This document shows positions 8,541 through 18,575 of a DNA stretch of 64,000 nucleotides, one piece after another. The DNA is from Rhodobacteraceae bacterium D3-12. Its GTDB lineage: Bacteria > Pseudomonadota > Alphaproteobacteria > Rhodobacterales > Rhodobacteraceae. Below the pieces are notes generated by a model. That model ran no database searches, was not told where the DNA came from, and was given only the letters and a program-made list of their open reading frames with translations. The DNA lies in NCBI GenBank assembly GCA_025916135.1, contig CP104793.1, positions 3,943,001 to 4,007,000 on the forward strand, in the 5' to 3' direction. The stretch's first letter is position 1. Each line of letters opens with the position of its first letter. The translations under genes and the position numbers were made by a program.

Positions 8541-8866
8541 ACCGTTCTGTCGCTTTATGCGTAAAGTATTTTGCTGAAGTATTACTGAATCTGTGCCACA
8601 GTCCAGTGATCATATCAGTTGACCACCGACTGCAGAAAATAAGCATGGCAAACGATGGGCAAGGGCCTCTTTAAGGAAGGCGCACTGCGGCAAATGATTG
8701 GTCTTTGAAATCCGCTCTGGCCCGTTTCCCACCAACCCCCTATTCCACCGAACACCCCGTTAATCTTAACGCAAATTAACCACCCGCGGGCGGGGGGCAG
8801 CCGGGAGTCAGCCGAATGTCAGCCGGGAGTCACCCCCTTTTCGGGGGTGAGTCGGGCGTTAACACA
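8541..8866. other. Intergenic stretch: AT-rich leader then repeat region
   Basis: No gene was recognised in these 326 bases. The part nearest 8540 should hold the promoter of the SGNH/CitC-like cassette, though no convincing boxes were seen. From about 8760 it becomes GC-rich again and carries an 11-bp tandem repeat and the hairpin TCACCCCC / GGGGGTGA at 8830-8850, downstream of the adenosine kinase gene. Confidence 0.5.
8798..8830. repeat. 11-bp tandem repeat, three copies (shared with 34483-34504)
   Basis: Three head-to-tail units, CAGCCGGGAGT, CAGCCGAATGT and CAGCCGGGAGT, followed by CACCCCC. Two units of the same repeat, in opposite orientation and next to the same CACCCCC, occur near 34.5 kb. 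Confidence 0.8.
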
Positions 8867-9851
8867 TCACAAGAGTCCGGCGTCTTTGAACAGCACGAGC
8901 ACATCTTTTTCCGGCCGCGCGCCGTAATGCCCGATCACTTCCGCCGCCGCGATACAGCCCATTTTCCCTGAAATTTCAAGAGTTTGCCCCGTCGCATAGC
9001 CATACAAGAACCCGGCGGCAAACTGATCGCCCGCGCCCGTCGCGTCAACAGGTGTGATTTCATCCACGTTTACAACGACTTGTTCGTCTCCACGGATCAA
9101 AACCACGTCCTCGCCCGAGCGGGTGCACACCACCATCCCCGCGTCCGCCGCCGCCTGTTCCAGCGCCGTGCTCAGGTCGGTCTGATAGAGCGATTCCCAT
9201 TCGTGACTATTGCCGATGACATAGTCCAACTCTTTGACAAGCTTGCGAAAATCTTCCCGGTGACGGTCCACGCAGAACGGGTCCGAAAGGGCAATCCCCG
9301 CCCGTCCCCCGCCCGCCCGACACGCCCGCGCGGCCTTCAAAAACGCTTCCTTGCCCTTGTCCTTGTCAAATAAATATCCCTCAAGGAACAATATTTCCGC
9401 CTGCCCCGCCACAGCGTCATCAACGTCCTCAGCGACCCAATTCCGCCGAAATCCCCAGATAAGTATTCATCGACCGCTCCCCATCGGGGCTGACAAAAAT
9501 CATCGAACGCGATGTCGGAAGCTCACCTAAAGCAACGGGATCATTGACGAAATTCGTGCCGTCCTCGGCCATCTCCGCGGCGTAAAACCGGCCCAACTCA
9601 TCATCATGAACCCGCCCGATAAACGCCGTCGACAAGCCCAGAGAGCCAACCCCGGCAACCGAATTCGCCACCGATCCCCCCGCCGCCTGCGTTCTGTTTT
9701 CCATCCCCGCATAGAGCATTTCACCGCGCTCTTTTTCGACCAGTTGCATGACGCCTTTTTCAATCCCCATAAGGTCAAGAAATCCGTCGTCCGCTTGGGT
9801 AATCACGTCCACAACGGCATTACCAATGCCTACAACCTGGTATTTATTCAT
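8867..9851 (-). pseudogene. Adenosine kinase (PfkB family), frameshifted
   Basis: Ribokinase/PfkB-family sugar kinase of the alphaproteobacterial adenosine kinase type, phosphorylating adenosine or a related nucleoside. The N-terminal frame (MNKYQVVGIGNAVVDV, AAGGSVANS, GELPTSRSMIF) ends at ...ISAELGR-stop near 9429. The following frame resumes at once with AEDVDDAVAGQAEILFLEGY and carries the PfkB signature DATGAGDQFAAGF with its catalytic Asp. Removing one base near 9430-9438 restores 327 codons, so everything else is intact. This is a fresh mutation or, more likely, a sequencing indel. Its ATG overlaps the nth stop (ATGA), so the two are probably translated together. Confidence 0.88.
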
Positions 9852-10492
9852 AGGTTTTTGTCCTCGAATTGACAGAGATCGCGGATCAAACACGCCGCGC
9901 ATTTGGGTTTACGGGCCACGCAAGTGTAGCGCCCGTGCAGGATAAGCCAATGATGGGCATGGCGTTGAAAATCAACTGGAATATTGTCCTCAATGGCGCG
10001 CTCCACCGCCACAACATCCTTGCCGGGGCAGATACCGCTACGGTTTCCAACCCGGAAAATATGCGTGTCCACGGCCTGTGCCGGGTGGCCCCACCACATG
10101 TTTAACACAACATTCGCGGTCTTGCGCCCGACACCGGGAAGGCTCTCAAGCGCGGCGCGTGAATTGGGCACTTCACCGCCATATTCTTCGACCAGAATAC
10201 GCGCCATCTTGATCACGTTTTTGGCCTTGTTCCGATACAGGCCAATGGTCTTGATATGCTCGGTCACACCCGCTTCGCCGAGCGCCAGCATTTTTGCAGG
10301 CGTGTCAGCAATCTTGAACAACTCGCGGGTGGCCTTGTTCACCCCCGCATCCGTCGCCTGAGCGCTCAGCGCCACCGCAACAACAAGCGTATACACATTC
10401 ACATGGTCAAGCTCGCCTTTGGGCTCGGCTTCCGCCGCCTCAAAACGGGTAAAAATCTCGCGGATCGTATGATAATCAAGCTGTTTTGCCAT
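9848..10492 (-). CDS. nth: Endonuclease III
   Basis: Base-excision DNA glycosylase/AP lyase for oxidised pyrimidines (214 aa). It has the helix-hairpin-helix LPGVGRKTANVVL with the catalytic Lys, the catalytic Asp in AVDTHIFRV, and a C-terminal 4Fe-4S cluster signature, CVARKPKCAACLIRDLC. The ATG at 10492 follows GGGAG. The open frame extends further upstream, but that part has no homology. The stop overlaps the start of the adenosine kinase gene. Confidence 0.96.
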   Translation of the reverse strand: MAKQLDYHTIREIFTRFEAAEAEPKGELDHVNVYTLVVAVALSAQATDAGVNKATRELFKIADTPAKMLALGEAGVTEHIKTIGLYRNKAKNVIKMARILVEEYGGEVPNSRAALESLPGVGRKTANVVLNMWWGHPAQAVDTHIFRVGNRSGICPGKDVVAVERAIEDNIPVDFQRHAHHWLILHGRYTCVARKPKCAACLIRDLCQFEDKNL

Positions 10493-10635
10493 ATACTCCC
10501 TATGCCGCACCTCTCCCAAGCTGGCAACCGCCTGTTGGACCCTTGTCGCGCCATGGCACGCATTGCGCAAAATTCGGGTCGCAAGATTAAGAAGCCGTTC
10601 ATATTCTTGGCTTAGAAACATAAGGAACACGAGAA

Positions 10636-11472
10636 ATGAACGCCGAGCCGCAACAAAGTTACCATTTCCAAGTGATGCGTCGGGCACTCGACCTGATCGA
10701 TGCCGCCGAAGCACCGCTTTCACTGGAAGACTTGTCTGCCTCGATGGGAATGAGCCCCGCCCATTTTCAGCGTGTATTTTCAGCTTGGGTTGGCGTTAGT
10801 CCCAAACGCTATCAACAGTATCTGCAACTGGGGCAGGCCAAGAAGATGCTGGCCGAAAACATGACGACACTTCAGGTGTCGCATTCGCTGGGCCTATCCG
10901 GGTCTGGCCGTTTGCACGACCTTTTCGTGCGATGGGAGGCGATGAGCCCCGGAGAGTTCGCCCGCAAGGGTAACGATTTGGAAATCTTTTGGGGCTGGTT
11001 TGATAGCCCCTTCGATCTCGCCCTCGTCATGGGAACGTCCAAGGGCATTTGCGGCCTCGCCTTCGCCTCGGAAACGGGGACCGAGGCCGCGATGGAAGAC
11101 ATGCTCTCGCGCTGGCCCAATGCCCGCTTTACCGAAGATCCCACTTTGCTCAAGCCGCTCGTGGATGCCGCCTTCGCGCAAAAGGGGGAAACCGCGCTTC
11201 ACATGATCGGCGCTCCCTTTCAGATCAAGGTGTGGGAGGCTCTGCTCGAAATCCCGAGCGGCCACGTCACCACCTATTCCGAGATCGCAGGCGCTATTGG
11301 CCATCCAAAGGCCGTTCGCGCAGTAGGCACCGCCGTTGGGCGCAACCCCGTAAGCTGGCTTATTCCCTGCCACCGGGCCTTGCGAAAATCCGGTGCGCTT
11401 GGCGGATATCACTGGGGTTTGCCCGTCAAACGCGCGCTTCTGGCTTGGGAAAGCGCACGCGCCGAAGCCTGA
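10636..11472 (+). CDS. Ada-like bifunctional regulator / methylated-DNA-cysteine methyltransferase
   Basis: 278 aa combining an AraC-type helix-turn-helix (about residues 10-110) with an O6-alkylguanine-DNA alkyltransferase domain. The methyl-acceptor site is IPCHRALRKSG, preceded by the wing segment GHVTTYSEIAGAIGHPKAVRAVGTAVGRNP. The zinc-binding N-terminal domain of E. coli Ada, which accepts methyl from phosphotriesters, is absent. Alkylation sensing must therefore work differently or be lost. The gene is divergent from nth, another repair gene; ATG follows GAACACGAGAA. Confidence 0.93.
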   Translation: MNAEPQQSYHFQVMRRALDLIDAAEAPLSLEDLSASMGMSPAHFQRVFSAWVGVSPKRYQQYLQLGQAKKMLAENMTTLQVSHSLGLSGSGRLHDLFVRWEAMSPGEFARKGNDLEIFWGWFDSPFDLALVMGTSKGICGLAFASETGTEAAMEDMLSRWPNARFTEDPTLLKPLVDAAFAQKGETALHMIGAPFQIKVWEALLEIPSGHVTTYSEIAGAIGHPKAVRAVGTAVGRNPVSWLIPCHRALRKSGALGGYHWGLPVKRALLAWESARAEA

Positions 11473-11604
11473 TATCGCGCGGTTTTGCGCGATTTGCCGC
11501 CTATTTCCCCCATTTCTTTGCTTGGGGCCATGCCGGCTCTGGCCTATATTGCGGCGTATAACCGCAACAAAGCGGCATCTTGAAAGAGGCTAACGGGTAG
11601 CAAA

Positions 11605-12273
11605 ATGGCAATCACCACGAAATTCACACTGGCGCTGGCCGCCGGTTCTTTGGCCCTTACTACGGCTTGTACTGATCCCGGCATGATCGGCGATCCGAAT
11701 GATCCAGACAAAAACACCAAGCAGGGCGCCCTTCTTGGAGCGGGTCTGGGCGCAGCTTTGGGTGCCATCACAGCTGGCAGCGGAAACAGGGCCAAAGGGG
11801 CAGCCCTAGGTGCCGTGGTCGGCGCGGCAGGCGGCGTTGTCGCCGGCTCCATCCTTGACCGTCAAGCAGCAGATCTGCGCAATTCGGTCGGTAACGATGT
11901 GCAGGTCACCAACACAGGTGACCGTTTGATCGTGACCCTGCCACAAGACATTCTTTTCGCCACAGACAGCGCGTCGCTGCGCCCCGATCTGGTGCGCGAT
12001 ATCCGCGCAGTTGCGGGAAATCTCAACAGTTATCCCAACAGCACGGTTCAGGTTCTCGGCCACACCGACAACGTCGGCGACGCCGCCTATAATCAGGACC
12101 TCAGCTTCCGTCGGGCCAATGCTGTCTCGACACTCTTGATCAACGAAGGCGTCGCATCTTCGCGCGTTCAGCCGATGGGCCGGGGTGAGAACCAACCCGT
12201 CTCATCCAACTTGACCCCAGAGGGGCGCCAGCAAAACCGCAGGGTCGAAATTGTAATTCTGCCTAACGCCTAA
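11605..12273 (+). CDS. OmpA-family outer membrane lipoprotein
   Basis: 222 aa. Lipoprotein signal peptide ends in LALTTAC, with the acylated Cys at about residue 22. It is followed by a glycine-zipper stretch (GALLGAGLGAALGAITAG, then GAALGAVVGAAGGVVAG) and an OmpA peptidoglycan-binding domain from about residue 100, with LFATDSASLRPD, VLGHTDNVGD, NQDLSFRRANAV and the ending GRQQNRRVEI. The architecture is that of YiaD/Pal-like proteins that tie the outer membrane to the wall. A strong terminator follows. Confidence 0.93.
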   Translation: MAITTKFTLALAAGSLALTTACTDPGMIGDPNDPDKNTKQGALLGAGLGAALGAITAGSGNRAKGAALGAVVGAAGGVVAGSILDRQAADLRNSVGNDVQVTNTGDRLIVTLPQDILFATDSASLRPDLVRDIRAVAGNLNSYPNSTVQVLGHTDNVGDAAYNQDLSFRRANAVSTLLINEGVASSRVQPMGRGENQPVSSNLTPEGRQQNRRVEIVILPNA

Positions 12274-12288
12274 TTACCTTGAAACATG

Positions 12289-12319
12289 AAAAGCCCCTGT
12301 CATCACGCCGGGGCTTTTT
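12289..12319 (+). terminator. Rho-independent terminator
   Basis: AAAAGCCCC, 12-nt loop, GGGGCTTTTT, sixteen bases after the OmpA-like stop codon. Confidence 0.88.
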
Positions 12320-12339
12320 CTTTGTGTATCATGGCCTTG

Positions 12340-13038
12340 TTACAGAACCTCGATCACATCTTTGTCGATGGACAATATGTAACCACGGCGCGCGACATTC
12401 TTAACCAAAAGCTCGCTGACCAACTGGTTTCCCAAAGTATCGCGCAAGCGCTTGACCCGCGTTGCCCCGGCGGCTTCATCACAATCGGCTGCCGTGCGGC
12501 CCGAGATTACGGCCTCAATTTCGGCCCCTGACAAAATGTCATCATCCATCCGCGCTTCTGCCAGAACGCTTAGGGTTTCCATGGCCGCCCCGGTCAGCTT
12601 GAACCCGAGGCTGTTAAGATAAACAGTGTTTTCTTCCCGGCTGATAAGGAGCGAACTCACTTGAATGCCCGCGCGTTCAATCTGTGCCATTCGGCGGTTG
12701 ATAACCAGCAGCATGACAAGGAACACCAACGCCGCGACCAACATCGCGGTGGCAAAGATCAACAGGACGAAAATCACCATTCGATAGCTCTGAAACGTCT
12801 CGGCAAAGGTGGTCCCCGATTGCGCCAATATTTCCAAAAGCTTGATTTCCGCAGCACTCGTCAGATCGTCATTTTCGACGAAAATCTGCTCGACCTTGGC
12901 GTTAAAGCTGTTGGCATCGGGCAGTGTAAAAAACAGAACCAACGCCGCCGCCAAAAGCAAAGCGACAATGGCAACGATTCCGATTTGAACAATCCGCCCC
13001 GGCCGCAGCTCAGTAGCGGAGGAAGTAGTTTCCCGCAC
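12340..13038 (-). CDS. Membrane protein with C-terminal winged-helix-like domain
   Basis: 232 aa, GTG start overlapping the preceding gene by 29 bp. Two transmembrane helices (about residues 18-38 and 86-112) enclose a roughly 45-residue loop that should be periplasmic. The C-terminal 100 residues look like an OmpR/ToxR-type winged helix: a helical part with TRVKRLRDTLGNQLV and the wing ending VKNVARRGYIL. That would make it a ToxR-like regulator with the order reversed, sensing across the membrane with a cytoplasmic DNA-binding tail. No receiver domain is present. DNA binding is inference from the motif alone. Confidence 0.68.
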   Translation of the reverse strand: MRETTSSATELRPGRIVQIGIVAIVALLLAAALVLFFTLPDANSFNAKVEQIFVENDDLTSAAEIKLLEILAQSGTTFAETFQSYRMVIFVLLIFATAMLVAALVFLVMLLVINRRMAQIERAGIQVSSLLISREENTVYLNSLGFKLTGAAMETLSVLAEARMDDDILSGAEIEAVISGRTAADCDEAAGATRVKRLRDTLGNQLVSELLVKNVARRGYILSIDKDVIEVL

Positions 13039-13300
13039 TGTTTTTCCTCTGATTCAGCCCGCCTTCTTCAAACACCGAAAGCACGTTGAGCAATATCCAT
13101 CCATTCGCATTCAGTCGCTGGCTTACTTCGCCACGCGCGGCTTGCTTAGAACATTGTCCGCGAAGCTGCATAACTCCGTAGTGCAGCTTCAGCGGGTTGT
13201 CGCGCTTGGCCTTGTAGTCGGCAAAACAGGCCGCATCAGCAGCGCTGGCAGCAAACCCGATTCCAAGGCAGGCGACAATTAAAAGGCATATGCGTTTCAT
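13010..13300 (-). CDS. Small secreted hypothetical protein
   Basis: 96 aa with a clear cleavable signal peptide (MKRICLLIVACLGIGFAASAADA, cleavage around AADA-ACF). The mature part of about 73 residues has two Cys (CFADYK and RGQCSK), which could form one periplasmic disulphide. No family was recognised. The longer open frame upstream of 13300 has no signal and is not coding-like. It overlaps the winged-helix membrane protein gene by 29 bp, so the two probably form one operon; it could be a periplasmic partner of that protein. Confidence 0.65.
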   Translation of the reverse strand: MKRICLLIVACLGIGFAASAADAACFADYKAKRDNPLKLHYGVMQLRGQCSKQAARGEVSQRLNANGWILLNVLSVFEEGGLNQRKNSAGNYFLRY

Positions 13301-13489
13301 ACCAACCACGATGAGCGACATTTGAACGTTATTCAATATCCATAGGCCCTTAACCGCGATGATATTCGATAACAGGGCGGTGTTATTGCCTGTCTGGCGC
13401 GCTTGGCCCGATCTTGGTGCCACAGCACAAACGCGGAATTCTCGCAGCTGCCACACAAATGAAATTGGACCCGGAAAAGGACAATACAT

Positions 13490-14068
13490 ATGTCACGCAA
13501 GTTCATAACCCTCGTCGTTGCCGCATCTATCGCCGTTAGCGGCGTCACTGCATCGCAAGTAGAAGCAGGCAACAAGCGCACCCGTAATATCATCGCCGGG
13601 GCGGCGGCTCTCGCGATCATCGGCGCCGCGATTGCCGACAGCAATAGCCGCAAGAACCGCGCACATGTTAGCACGCAAAACCTCCGCCCGCGCGGGCACC
13701 ACCAAGGGCACAAGAACAACCGCCACGCCCCAAAACACGGGCACCAAGGCCGCAACCACAAAAAACCGATTGCACAAGCGCCGCGCCACCAGAGCCCACG
13801 TACCAATGTTCGGCCTCGCCCGTTGCCGCCCCGCGTTCACATGGGCGCGCTTCCCAACCGCTGCTTGAATAATGTGCAAACCCGTCGCGGGCCGGTTCGT
13901 CTCTATGGTGCCAATTGCCTGAACCGTCACTATAGCTCGGCAAACAAGCTGCCGAACAATTGCCGCCAAGTCGTGCGTACACGTAACGGCAACATCATTG
14001 GCTATAACCCCACCTGCGTTCAGCAGTTCCGCCATCAGGCCTACGTCAACGGACTTAACCGTCGCTAA
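13490..14068 (+). CDS. Secreted basic His/Arg/Asn-rich hypothetical protein
   Basis: 192 aa with a signal peptide (MSRKFITLVVAASIAVSGVTASQVEA, cleavage near VEA-GN), then a hydrophobic GAAALAIIGAAIADS stretch and a long low-complexity basic region (repeated RGHHQGHKNN, KHGHQGRNHKK). The C-terminal part has four Cys, in PNRCLNN, GANCLNRH, PNNCRQV and NPTCVQQ, suggesting two disulphides in the periplasm. The function is unknown; metal or polyanion binding would fit the composition but is a guess. It is divergent from the small secreted protein at 13010-13300, and a terminator follows at 14138. Confidence 0.8.
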   Translation: MSRKFITLVVAASIAVSGVTASQVEAGNKRTRNIIAGAAALAIIGAAIADSNSRKNRAHVSTQNLRPRGHHQGHKNNRHAPKHGHQGRNHKKPIAQAPRHQSPRTNVRPRPLPPRVHMGALPNRCLNNVQTRRGPVRLYGANCLNRHYSSANKLPNNCRQVVRTRNGNIIGYNPTCVQQFRHQAYVNGLNRR

Positions 14069-14137
14069 AGGTTGAGGAGGCGGCACTTGTCGGACTATGT
14101 CGCTCAGTCCGTCACAGGTAAACCGCCCCGAGCAGAG

Positions 14138-14174
14138 GCACCCTCTTTGGTAGCAAAGGGGGTGCTTTCTTTTG
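14138..14174 (+). terminator. Rho-independent terminator
   Basis: GCACCCTCTTT pairs with AAAGGGGGTGC (one wobble pair) and is followed by TTTCTTTT. It ends the transcript of the basic secreted protein and lies just ahead of rnhB. Confidence 0.82.
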
Positions 14175-14200
14175 TGCGAGTGTTTATGTATCCCTGCCGC

Positions 14201-14833
14201 ATGAACATGCCTGATTTTACCTTTGAACAATCCGCACTGGCGCGTGGCTTCGCCTGCGTTGCCGGCGTCGATGAAGTAGGGCGCGGCCCCCTTGCCGGTC
14301 CTGTAACGGCGGCGGCTGTGATTCTCGATCCCAATCGAATTCCCGATGGGCTAAATGACTCAAAGAAATTAAGCGCGAAACGACGCGAAGTTCTCTATGA
14401 CGAAATTCTCAGTTCTGCCGCCGTGTCCATCGGCGAGGCAAGCGTTGAGGAAATTGACGAGATCAATATTCTGCGGGCCTCACACCTTGCAATGGAGCGA
14501 GCTGTGGCGGGTCTTGAAACTGCGCCAGATCATCTGCTCATTGATGGGAATATGATCCCCTCCGGTTTCTCGCAATCCGCCGAAGCAATTGTTAAAGGTG
14601 ACGCACGTTCTGTGTCGATTTCAGCGGCCTCAATTGTGGCCAAAACATGGCGAGATCGAGGCATGTGGGCTTTGGCGCAACAGTTCCCCGGTTACGGTTG
14701 GGAGACCAACGCCGGATATGGATCAAAAAGCCACATGGACGCGCTTCGAAATCTTGGTCCGACCCCACATCATAGACGGTCTTTCAAACCGGTCCACAAT
14801 ATCTTGTATCAACAGAAAAATCTAAGTGGCTGA
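14201..14833 (+). CDS. rnhB: Ribonuclease HII
   Basis: Removes ribonucleotides from RNA-DNA hybrids, including single ribonucleotides misincorporated in DNA (210 aa). The active-site [12 protein letters not shown] has the paired Asp-Glu; a third acidic residue is in HLLIDGNM and SIVAKTWRD completes the family pattern. The Met at 14201 (or 14207) fits the family N-terminus. The open frame continues upstream across the terminator at 14138-14174, which argues against an earlier start. ccrM follows 89 bp downstream. Confidence 0.95.
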   Translation: MNMPDFTFEQSALARGFACVAGVDEVGRGPLAGPVTAAAVILDPNRIPDGLNDSKKLSAKRREVLYDEILSSAAVSIGEASVEEIDEINILRASHLAMERAVAGLETAPDHLLIDGNMIPSGFSQSAEAIVKGDARSVSISAASIVAKTWRDRGMWALAQQFPGYGWETNAGYGSKSHMDALRNLGPTPHHRRSFKPVHNILYQQKNLSG

Positions 14834-14869
14834 TTCAAAAAGAATTTGACCGCGAATCGGCAATGACTC
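14832..14869. promoter_or_regulatory. Cluster of three GANTC methylation sites upstream of ccrM
   Basis: GATTC at 14832-14836, GAATC at 14854-14858 and GACTC at 14865-14869, all within 38 bp and 54-91 bp upstream of the ccrM start. The downstream enzyme methylates GANTC. The methylation state of this leader could therefore feed back on ccrM transcription, as established for Caulobacter. Confidence 0.6.
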
Positions 14870-14889
14870 ATCTTTGTCTCAACAACTGA

Positions 14890-16029
<1,140 letters not shown>

Positions 16030-16079
16030 ATTTAGCGAACACCGCCGGTGCCTGTGGCCTGACGCCAGGCACTTTAACT

Positions 16080-16110
16080 GCCCCGTATCTTTCCGATACG
16101 GGGCGTTTTT
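16080..16110 (+). terminator. Rho-independent terminator after ccrM
   Basis: GCCCCGTATC, loop TTTCC, GATACGGGGC, then GTTTTTTC. It sits between ccrM and the convergent lpxK and abuts the lpxK stop codon. Confidence 0.92.
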
Positions 16111-17109
16111 TCATTCGTGCTTGGGAAGTGTGTTTTCCAACGCCATTTCCAACGGCGACCAGTCCTCGATCTCAAGTCTCACAGGCAAGCTCAGCACCTT
16201 GCTCCTGTGCTGCATCGGTAAGCGCACCGCATCTTTCTCGGTCGTAACCAACTGCGCGCCCAATGACTTGGCGCGCGCCTCAAGCCTGGCAAAGAGCGCA
16301 GGCGTCAACTCCTGATGATCTTCAAGTGACTGGGTCTCAACGAGATCTGCACCCAGATCGCGAAGTGTGAGGAAAAATTTTTCTGGGTGTCCAATTCCCG
16401 CAAACGCAAGGAACTTTTGCCCTGCCCAGTCCATTCCAGTTTGCAGCGGCACGAGCGCCCCTCGCATATGCGGAACACATATGCTTGCCCCCCATCGTCT
16501 GAAGAACTCTTGTTGCGCATCCGACGGGCCGATCGAGAGCAATAGGTCAGCGCGCTTGAGCCCTTCGGCAACGGGTTCGCGAAGCGGTCCGGCAGGAATG
16601 CACCGGCCATTGCCAAAGCCTTTCACGGCGTCCACGACAATGATCGAGATATCCTTGCGGACAGACGGATTTTGAAACCCGTCGTCCAGTAGAATGATAT
16701 CAGCGCCCACAGCCGCGGCTTTTCTACATCCTTCCAACCGGTCCTTTGAAACCCACGTTGGCACGAACGCTGCCAGCAGCAGAGGCTCGTCGCCAGTCTG
16801 ACCCGCGTTGTGGCTGCGTTCGTGCACCTCTTCTGGCCCGTCGAGTGTTCCACCGTAACCGCGCGAAACCGCATGTGGAGACAGTCCTTTACCTAAGAGA
16901 TACTGCGCCACGGCAATGACTGTTGGAGTTTTGCCGGTGCCGCCAGCGTTCAAATTACCGACACAGATCACAGGGCAATCAATCGCTTTGCCCCTGCTTG
17001 CGACACGCCGCGCCGTGGCCCTTGCATAAAGGCCACCCAACGGCGAAAGCAGCCGCGCCAAAAGCGTGGGCTCGGACGGGGACGTAAACCAAAAGTCAGG
17101 TGCGCGCAT
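16111..17109 (-). CDS. lpxK: Tetraacyldisaccharide 4'-kinase
   Basis: Phosphorylates the lipid A disaccharide precursor at the 4' position, at the inner membrane (332 aa). P-loop [12 protein letters not shown] is at residues 51-62; [10 protein letters not shown] and the C-terminal [11 protein letters not shown] are family signatures. The N-terminal helix (about residues 12-30) is the usual membrane-associating segment. The start overlaps the stop of the Kdo transferase gene by one base (TAATG), so the two lipid A steps are translationally linked. Confidence 0.95.
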   Translation of the reverse strand: MRAPDFWFTSPSEPTLLARLLSPLGGLYARATARRVASRGKAIDCPVICVGNLNAGGTGKTPTVIAVAQYLLGKGLSPHAVSRGYGGTLDGPEEVHERSHNAGQTGDEPLLLAAFVPTWVSKDRLEGCRKAAAVGADIILLDDGFQNPSVRKDISIIVVDAVKGFGNGRCIPAGPLREPVAEGLKRADLLLSIGPSDAQQEFFRRWGASICVPHMRGALVPLQTGMDWAGQKFLAFAGIGHPEKFFLTLRDLGADLVETQSLEDHQELTPALFARLEARAKSLGAQLVTTEKDAVRLPMQHRSKVLSLPVRLEIEDWSPLEMALENTLPKHE

Positions 17110-18332
17110 TAAGACAGCTCCAACGCATCAAGGGTATCAAGCAAAAGGTCAACGACACGGTCCGTCACTTCAGCACCTTCAGACGCCAATTCCCATCCCG
17201 CCGACGCCATCTGTGCAGCTTGGTCTGGGGCCAGCAGGTTTTGCAACGCTGACGACAGACTATCCGCATCCTTTACGATCCGCGCCGCTCCTGCCTTGGC
17301 GAACCTAGAGTAGGTGGTCAAATAGCGGCTCACATGCGGCCCGTAAAGAACTGCTGAACCAAGAGCGGCGGGCTCATAAGGATCACCGCCCCCATGCCCC
17401 GGAGTTAACGAACTTGCCATAAACGTTACCGGGGAGAGGCGATACCAGAGCCCTAAATCGCCCCATGTGTCGCCAAGTAAGACCTGACAAGCCTCGTCAG
17501 GCACTTCTCCTTCTGACCAAACAGCGGTATTGAACCCTCTTTGCTTCAACACGTCTAAGAACTCTTCACCATCCGTTTCGTCGTCGGGCACAAGGATCAA
17601 CAAAAGGCGCAGAGCGTATCGGCTGACTTTGCGATGGCAATCCAAGATCGCCTCAAGCTCACTCCGCTGAACCATCGCAGCAAGCCACACCGGACGCCCT
17701 GCCAATATCTGCCCCATTTCCTCACGCTCGTTCTCAGCGCATGACAAGGCGAGGCCGCCTTCCTGCATAGGTCCAGTCACCTCGACAATCTCTTGAGAAA
17801 CGCCGAGCCTTTTCAACATTTGGCCGGCAGTGCCGGTGCGCGCCAAGACAGTGTCAAATGCGCGCAAATTCGCTCGCGTAAGCTCTGGCAGCCAACGTTG
17901 TCGCACCTCCTTTAATCCCTCTGCGTCAACATCGACGAGGAATAGCGGAATCCCGTTCTCTTCGGCCTTGTGGATCAATGCAGGCATAAAATGACCACCA
18001 GTCCAAACGCAGACATCAGGCTTCCAATGAGCCAAAAACGCTTCGCTGCTTTGGATGCTGTCTTCTGGGAAATCTTGCCAATAGACCCACTCATCTAACT
18101 TTTCAGGTTTCGAGATGCCTTTTGGAACGCTCAGGACTAGGCTCAATGCAGGCACCTGCATACGTAACCTCGCCGCGACCTGCATTATCGCGGACAGCCG
18201 CGTTGAAGACGTAACATGCACCCAGAGAACCGGCCCGTCAGGCCGGCTCACCCCAAGCTCTAATGGCAATTTAGGCTTGCGGCGCGCAAAAGCCAAATAG
18301 GCCGAAAGAGAGACAGATCGTCTTGCAGTCAT
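17109..18332 (-). CDS. waaA: 3-deoxy-D-manno-octulosonic acid (Kdo) transferase
   Basis: Glycosyltransferase adding Kdo to lipid IVA (407 aa). The sequence is divergent, but the diagnostic C-terminal nucleotide-sugar motif [21 protein letters not shown] is clear, and [12 protein letters not shown] and [13 protein letters not shown] match the acceptor half. The N-terminal membrane anchor of E. coli WaaA is short or missing here. The gene lies directly upstream of lpxK. An acyltransferase often found in this Rhodobacterales cluster is not present. Confidence 0.85.
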   Translation of the reverse strand: MTARRSVSLSAYLAFARRKPKLPLELGVSRPDGPVLWVHVTSSTRLSAIMQVAARLRMQVPALSLVLSVPKGISKPEKLDEWVYWQDFPEDSIQSSEAFLAHWKPDVCVWTGGHFMPALIHKAEENGIPLFLVDVDAEGLKEVRQRWLPELTRANLRAFDTVLARTGTAGQMLKRLGVSQEIVEVTGPMQEGGLALSCAENEREEMGQILAGRPVWLAAMVQRSELEAILDCHRKVSRYALRLLLILVPDDETDGEEFLDVLKQRGFNTAVWSEGEVPDEACQVLLGDTWGDLGLWYRLSPVTFMASSLTPGHGGGDPYEPAALGSAVLYGPHVSRYLTTYSRFAKAGAARIVKDADSLSSALQNLLAPDQAAQMASAGWELASEGAEVTDRVVDLLLDTLDALELS

Positions 18333-18448
18333 AGTGTTCAGCCAGACGTCCGAAGTGACATGGTCGGCAACGTCACGATGACAGACAGCTCCGCTGTCTT
18401 CTCTTCAAGGACACCACGAAACCGGTTTGGCAAAATCAATGTCCCCCA

Positions 18449-18464
18449 AATGTTGCACAACATT
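18449..18464. promoter_or_regulatory. Inverted repeat AATGTTG-CA-CAACATT, candidate operator
   Basis: Perfect 7-bp arms with a 2-nt spacer, in the divergent interval between the Kdo transferase gene and the amidotransferase, 112 bp upstream of the latter. The size and symmetry suit a dimeric repressor. The protein that binds it is unknown. Confidence 0.4.
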
Positions 18465-18575
18465 CCCCAACCTAAGCGAATGCTACGGTCGGTCAAGGCG
18501 AGACAAAGCTGCCCTACTGCGACTTGACCTTCTTCGTCATGCGTCAGAAAAGCTTGTACAGCCGGAGGACACCCG

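Noticed and set aside
8371-8646. 91-codon minus-strand frame overlapping the start of the SGNH-like gene
   Set aside because: Different frame from a better-supported gene, no ribosome site, no domain.
8760-8785. TTAA-rich segments here and at 34540-34560 as CtrA boxes
   Set aside because: Spacings are 6 nt or irregular rather than the TTAA-N7-TTAA of CtrA sites, and both lie downstream of genes rather than in clear promoters.
13322-13336. TTGAA-N5-TTCAA dyad between the divergent secreted-protein genes as an operator
   Set aside because: Five-bp arms in an AT-rich promoter interval are expected by chance, and no second copy was seen.
14072-14200. Upstream extension of rnhB by 43 codons
   Set aside because: It would be translated through a rho-independent terminator (14138-14174) and lies outside the RNase HII family N-terminus.
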